The translations under genes were made by a program, and so were the position numbers. Under the pieces are notes generated by a model that was not told the origin of the DNA, searched no databases, and saw only the letters and a program-made list of their open reading frames with translations. This document shows, in pieces, positions 62,080 to 64,000 of a stretch of 64,000 nucleotides of DNA. Every line of letters starts with the position of its first letter. Within the stretch, counting starts at the first letter, position 1. The stretch is taken from the NCBI GenBank assembly GCA_947387575.1, contig CANDOC010000001.1:558001-622000 (forward strand), in the 5' to 3' direction. Source of the DNA: Spongorhabdus nitratireducens. GTDB lineage: Bacteria > Pseudomonadota > Gammaproteobacteria > Pseudomonadales > Endozoicomonadaceae.

Positions 62080-62205
62080 CTAGCCGCGGGGCTCAAGAGG
62101 ATTGCGCATGGTCTGGGTAAGATAACCTTTCAGATCTTCCATTGCTGTATCACGGCGAGCCAGTGACTGCTCTACCCCGGTAAGGTAAGACTGATGACTG
62201 AAACC
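62080..62205 (-). other. In-frame 41-codon continuation after a UAG stop
   Basis: Directly after the UAG stop of the 310-residue gene the same frame stays open for 41 codons to a second UAG at 62080-62082. The continuation reads GFSHQSYLTGVEQSLARRDT, then AMEDLKGYLTQTMRNPLEPRG. It has a helical, charged character and no stop, which is more than expected by chance but not proof of coding. Confidence 0.45.
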
Positions 62206-63138
62206 CTAGGCACGCCGGGGTTTGACACAGGAAAAACTGAGTCCGGCACTGCTGCGGTGTGGCGCATAGCCCGCCATTCTCAAGCCGGTCAGTTCCCGCA
62301 TCAATACTGCGGGATAAGGCTGGCCTGCCGGCCAGAACAGTTCCGGTTCTGCATCAATTAATCCGACGACATCAGCATCACTGTTTTTACCCGCCAAAGC
62401 CGGTAGCGCCAGTTCAAACTGGCTGTCACCATGCACACCGCCAAGGATAAAGGCGTCATTAAGCATTAATGACCAGCCGCGGTCACACAGTACACTGCCG
62501 GGGCCCAGTAACTGGTTATGGGGTTCATCTGGATGAGAGCGGGATTTTCTTCTCTTTTGGGTGCCTTCCCAGGCCAGCTGTTCCGTCACGCCGTGCTCAG
62601 TGCCGTGTACAGAGGTATAACCAAAATTACAGACCAGTACACCATCGAGCCGAATATCACTCTTGCCCAGTAGCAGCAGGCCAAGATCGTTATCTCTGGC
62701 GGCCTGATACATCAACCAGGCTTTCTGGATTTCATCGTCCCGGGCTGCAGGCTGATACCCGGGTAACTGATGTTTGCTTTGATAATCCGGCAGGCAGAGT
62801 TTCAGGGCTTTACTGTAATCCGGCTGGTTATAACTGCAGTGAAGTTTGCGTTCATCATCTCTGACAGGTGGAGGATTAACTGCCATCCGGAGAACAATAG
62901 CCAGCCGCTTCCATTGCTCAAGCGACTGTGAGGAGGGTGTGACACTGATATTTCTTTTTTCCAGCGGCTCTTGCGACGCCTTTGCTTCAGGCTCAGAACG
63001 CGCCCCGGCAACATAACCGGGCTGATCCTGCTCGCTCTTCTGCCCACCATCATGCCCTGCCCCGGCTGCTGCCTGCCCCTGAGGCTCAGACCCTGAAGTA
63101 TTGCGGTGGCTGCCTGACGGTATCCTGAATGGCATCAT
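62206..63138 (-). CDS. Orphan cytoplasmic protein, unknown function
   Basis: 310 residues. The N-terminal 80 residues are polar and Gly/Ser/Gln-rich (low complexity). The rest has a mixed alpha/beta pattern with SLEQWKRLAIVLRMAVNPPP, AWLMYQAARDNDLGLLLLGKSDIRLDGVLVCNFGY and LELALPALAG-like segments, and ends in CVKPRRA. No signal peptide and no recognised family. The N-terminal disordered tail followed by a folded body is like type III secreted proteins, but this is weak. Stop is UAG with open continuation. Confidence 0.6.
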   Translation of the reverse strand: MMPFRIPSGSHRNTSGSEPQGQAAAGAGHDGGQKSEQDQPGYVAGARSEPEAKASQEPLEKRNISVTPSSQSLEQWKRLAIVLRMAVNPPPVRDDERKLHCSYNQPDYSKALKLCLPDYQSKHQLPGYQPAARDDEIQKAWLMYQAARDNDLGLLLLGKSDIRLDGVLVCNFGYTSVHGTEHGVTEQLAWEGTQKRRKSRSHPDEPHNQLLGPGSVLCDRGWSLMLNDAFILGGVHGDSQFELALPALAGKNSDADVVGLIDAEPELFWPAGQPYPAVLMRELTGLRMAGYAPHRSSAGLSFSCVKPRRA

Positions 63139-63204
63139 TCATCCCTGTGACATGACATTCTAAGTATAGATCAGGCACCTTTTTGCCAATCCTGCTGAGT
63201 ACTA

Positions 63205-63780
63205 TCAACCCTGCTGGCTATAAACGTCGCCAACAAACAGCGAGACCTGATTTACAAACTGGCGAATAGCATCGTTCTTTGAGCCCGCAACGGTCAGCTT
63301 TGAACGACTCTTGATATCCACTTCCCGGGTATAAATCCTGAAACCTTTCCTGATCTCGATACTGGCCCGCAGTAGCAGTGCTGAACCTTTGATACCATCG
63401 TCAACCATTCCGGCTTCAGAGAAATAGACTCGAAGCGAATTTAGTGAATCACTTTCCCGAGTCAGCTCAACGCGGGATTTTTCAAAGCTTTCAAACACCG
63501 ACAGATAGAGGTTCATCTGATCCGTTTCATCAAAACGATAGGTATGGCTGACCGGAATGTAAGCGCCAGAGCTGGCAATAGTCGTTTCCTGACTGTCAGT
63601 CAGTGTCGTCGCCGGATAGATAAACCCCGGCAGATAGATGGCCGGTACGGTTTCAGGCAACTGCAGCTCAACGGTTTGTACTTCACTGGAAACAAACAGC
63701 CCCCGGTCCGGATCATAAAGGGCGCAGCCACTGAACATGGATACTAACAGTGACAGGATGATGATATGGCGCTTTTGCAT
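63205..63780 (-). CDS. Lipoprotein, unknown function
   Basis: 191 residues from the ATG at 63780, chosen since it starts a proper lipoprotein signal, MQKRHIIILSLLVSMFSGC (lipobox MFSGC). The upstream in-frame start would add 19 residues that hide the signal. The mature part includes VYFSEAGMVDDGIKGSALLLRASIEIRKGFRIYTREVDIKSRSKLTVAGSKNDAIRQFVNQVSLFVGDVY, a beta-rich pattern of a periplasmic lipoprotein. The gene is preceded on the same strand by the zinc-protease-family gene at the edge. Confidence 0.75.
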   Translation of the reverse strand: MQKRHIIILSLLVSMFSGCALYDPDRGLFVSSEVQTVELQLPETVPAIYLPGFIYPATTLTDSQETTIASSGAYIPVSHTYRFDETDQMNLYLSVFESFEKSRVELTRESDSLNSLRVYFSEAGMVDDGIKGSALLLRASIEIRKGFRIYTREVDIKSRSKLTVAGSKNDAIRQFVNQVSLFVGDVYSQQG

Positions 63781-63896
63781 GGACTGTTCTTTATTCTGCT
63801 GGATATCTCGAGGCAACCAATATACCAGACTTTCCACTTAACTTTGCTGAGAGGAAAAGGTAACGCTGAGATAACGAACCAACAAGCACCGGAAAA

Positions 63897-64000
63897 TCAG
63901 GCCTTACTCATTACAAACGTACGTGAAGGATCGACTAAAACAAGGTTACCCATCCCCTCCCTGCCGAGCAGCATCAGATAGGTCATATCGGAGCGATTGG
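63897..64000 (-). CDS. RimK-associated zinc-protease-family protein, C-terminal end (cut by window edge)
   Basis: The last 33 codons of a gene, NRSDMTYLMLLGREGMGN, LVLVDPSRTFVMSKA, then TGA at 63897-63899. The pattern NRSDM..LGR..M......VDPSRTF is that of PF05618, a retropepsin-like family often called ATP-dependent zinc protease and found beside rimK genes. The body of the gene is outside the window. Confidence 0.75.
   Translation of the reverse strand, partial: NRSDMTYLMLLGREGMGNLVLVDPSRTFVMSKA

Overview
The window looks like a chromosomal segment of a host-associated marine gammaproteobacterium, most likely an Endozoicomonas-type Oceanospirillales member (inference). Reasons: ordinary gammaproteobacterial genes (grcA with an FNR box, a GT9 glycosyltransferase, ribB, ECF sigma, AEC and LysE transporters) alternate with large secreted or eukaryote-like proteins (an OTU peptidase, a USP-type deubiquitinase, a pseudokinase, an S1/P1 nuclease and orphan secreted proteins), a mix typical of animal symbionts. 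LAYOUT. 0-2.6 kb (minus): a tightly coupled operon of a dehydroquinase/shikimate-dehydrogenase-like fusion, a two-repeat protein of unknown function and the start of an acyl-CoA-dehydrogenase-like protein. 3-10 kb: small housekeeping or orphan genes, GrcA with a perfect FNR box, an NTP_transf_6 protein, GT9, a c-type cytochrome, TetR and an L,D-transpeptidase. 10.1-24.9 kb: the main metabolic unit. On the minus strand lie a YdeP/FdhF-type molybdopterin oxidoreductase and FdhD. On the plus strand lie a luciferase-like monooxygenase, an AA_synth-family protein, an alpha/beta hydrolase, an aldehyde dehydrogenase, a flavin reductase, a succinate-semialdehyde dehydrogenase, a carboxymuconolactone-decarboxylase-like protein, a GntR/FCD regulator and a NUDIX hydrolase. 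These are followed by ribB (minus), a DUF1330 protein and a BCCT transporter. The enzyme set matches the four-step trigonelline (N-methylnicotinate) pathway known from Acinetobacter baylyi: betaine uptake, FMN-dependent ring cleavage, aldehyde oxidation, hydrolysis to CO2, methylamine, formate and succinate semialdehyde, then succinate. Three nearly identical palindromes (core ATGGTATACCAT) sit in the fdhD/monooxygenase gap, in the ribB/DUF1330 gap and ahead of the BCCT gene. They fit FCD-type GntR operators and tie formate disposal, flavin supply and uptake into one regulon. 25-42 kb: two DUF4132 paralogues (25.0-27.6 and 34.8-37.4 kb, minus) flank a plus-strand stretch with a lipoprotein, a secreted coiled-coil OTU protein, an S1/P1 nuclease, a TPR membrane protein and an acidic-repeat lipoprotein; a cysteine-dioxygenase-like gene there is on the minus strand. 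An alpha/beta hydrolase, a GNAT, an HNH nuclease and the USP protein, which appears to carry two ubiquitin-like repeats, follow. 42-44 kb: a secreted degenerate kinase. 44-50.5 kb (minus): an AEC transporter, then a run of small orphan genes resembling an immunity-type or accessory island. Two of them are broken, one by a 17-bp tandem duplication and one by a frameshift inside a chain of overlapping start and stop codons. 50.7-64 kb: an orphan secreted helical protein, a PhoD-type phosphatase, an operon of a Spy-like protein, a sterol desaturase, an ECF sigma factor, a putative anti-sigma factor and a membrane-anchored sensor-like protein, then LysE and AraC genes, a secreted protein with an internal duplication, a solitary Xre/MbcA/ParS-type antitoxin, an orphan protein with an in-frame UAG and 41-codon continuation, a lipoprotein, and the end of a RimK-associated zinc-protease-family gene. 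No tRNA, rRNA, CRISPR array or recognisable transposase was seen. All family assignments are from reading the sequence, not from database searches.
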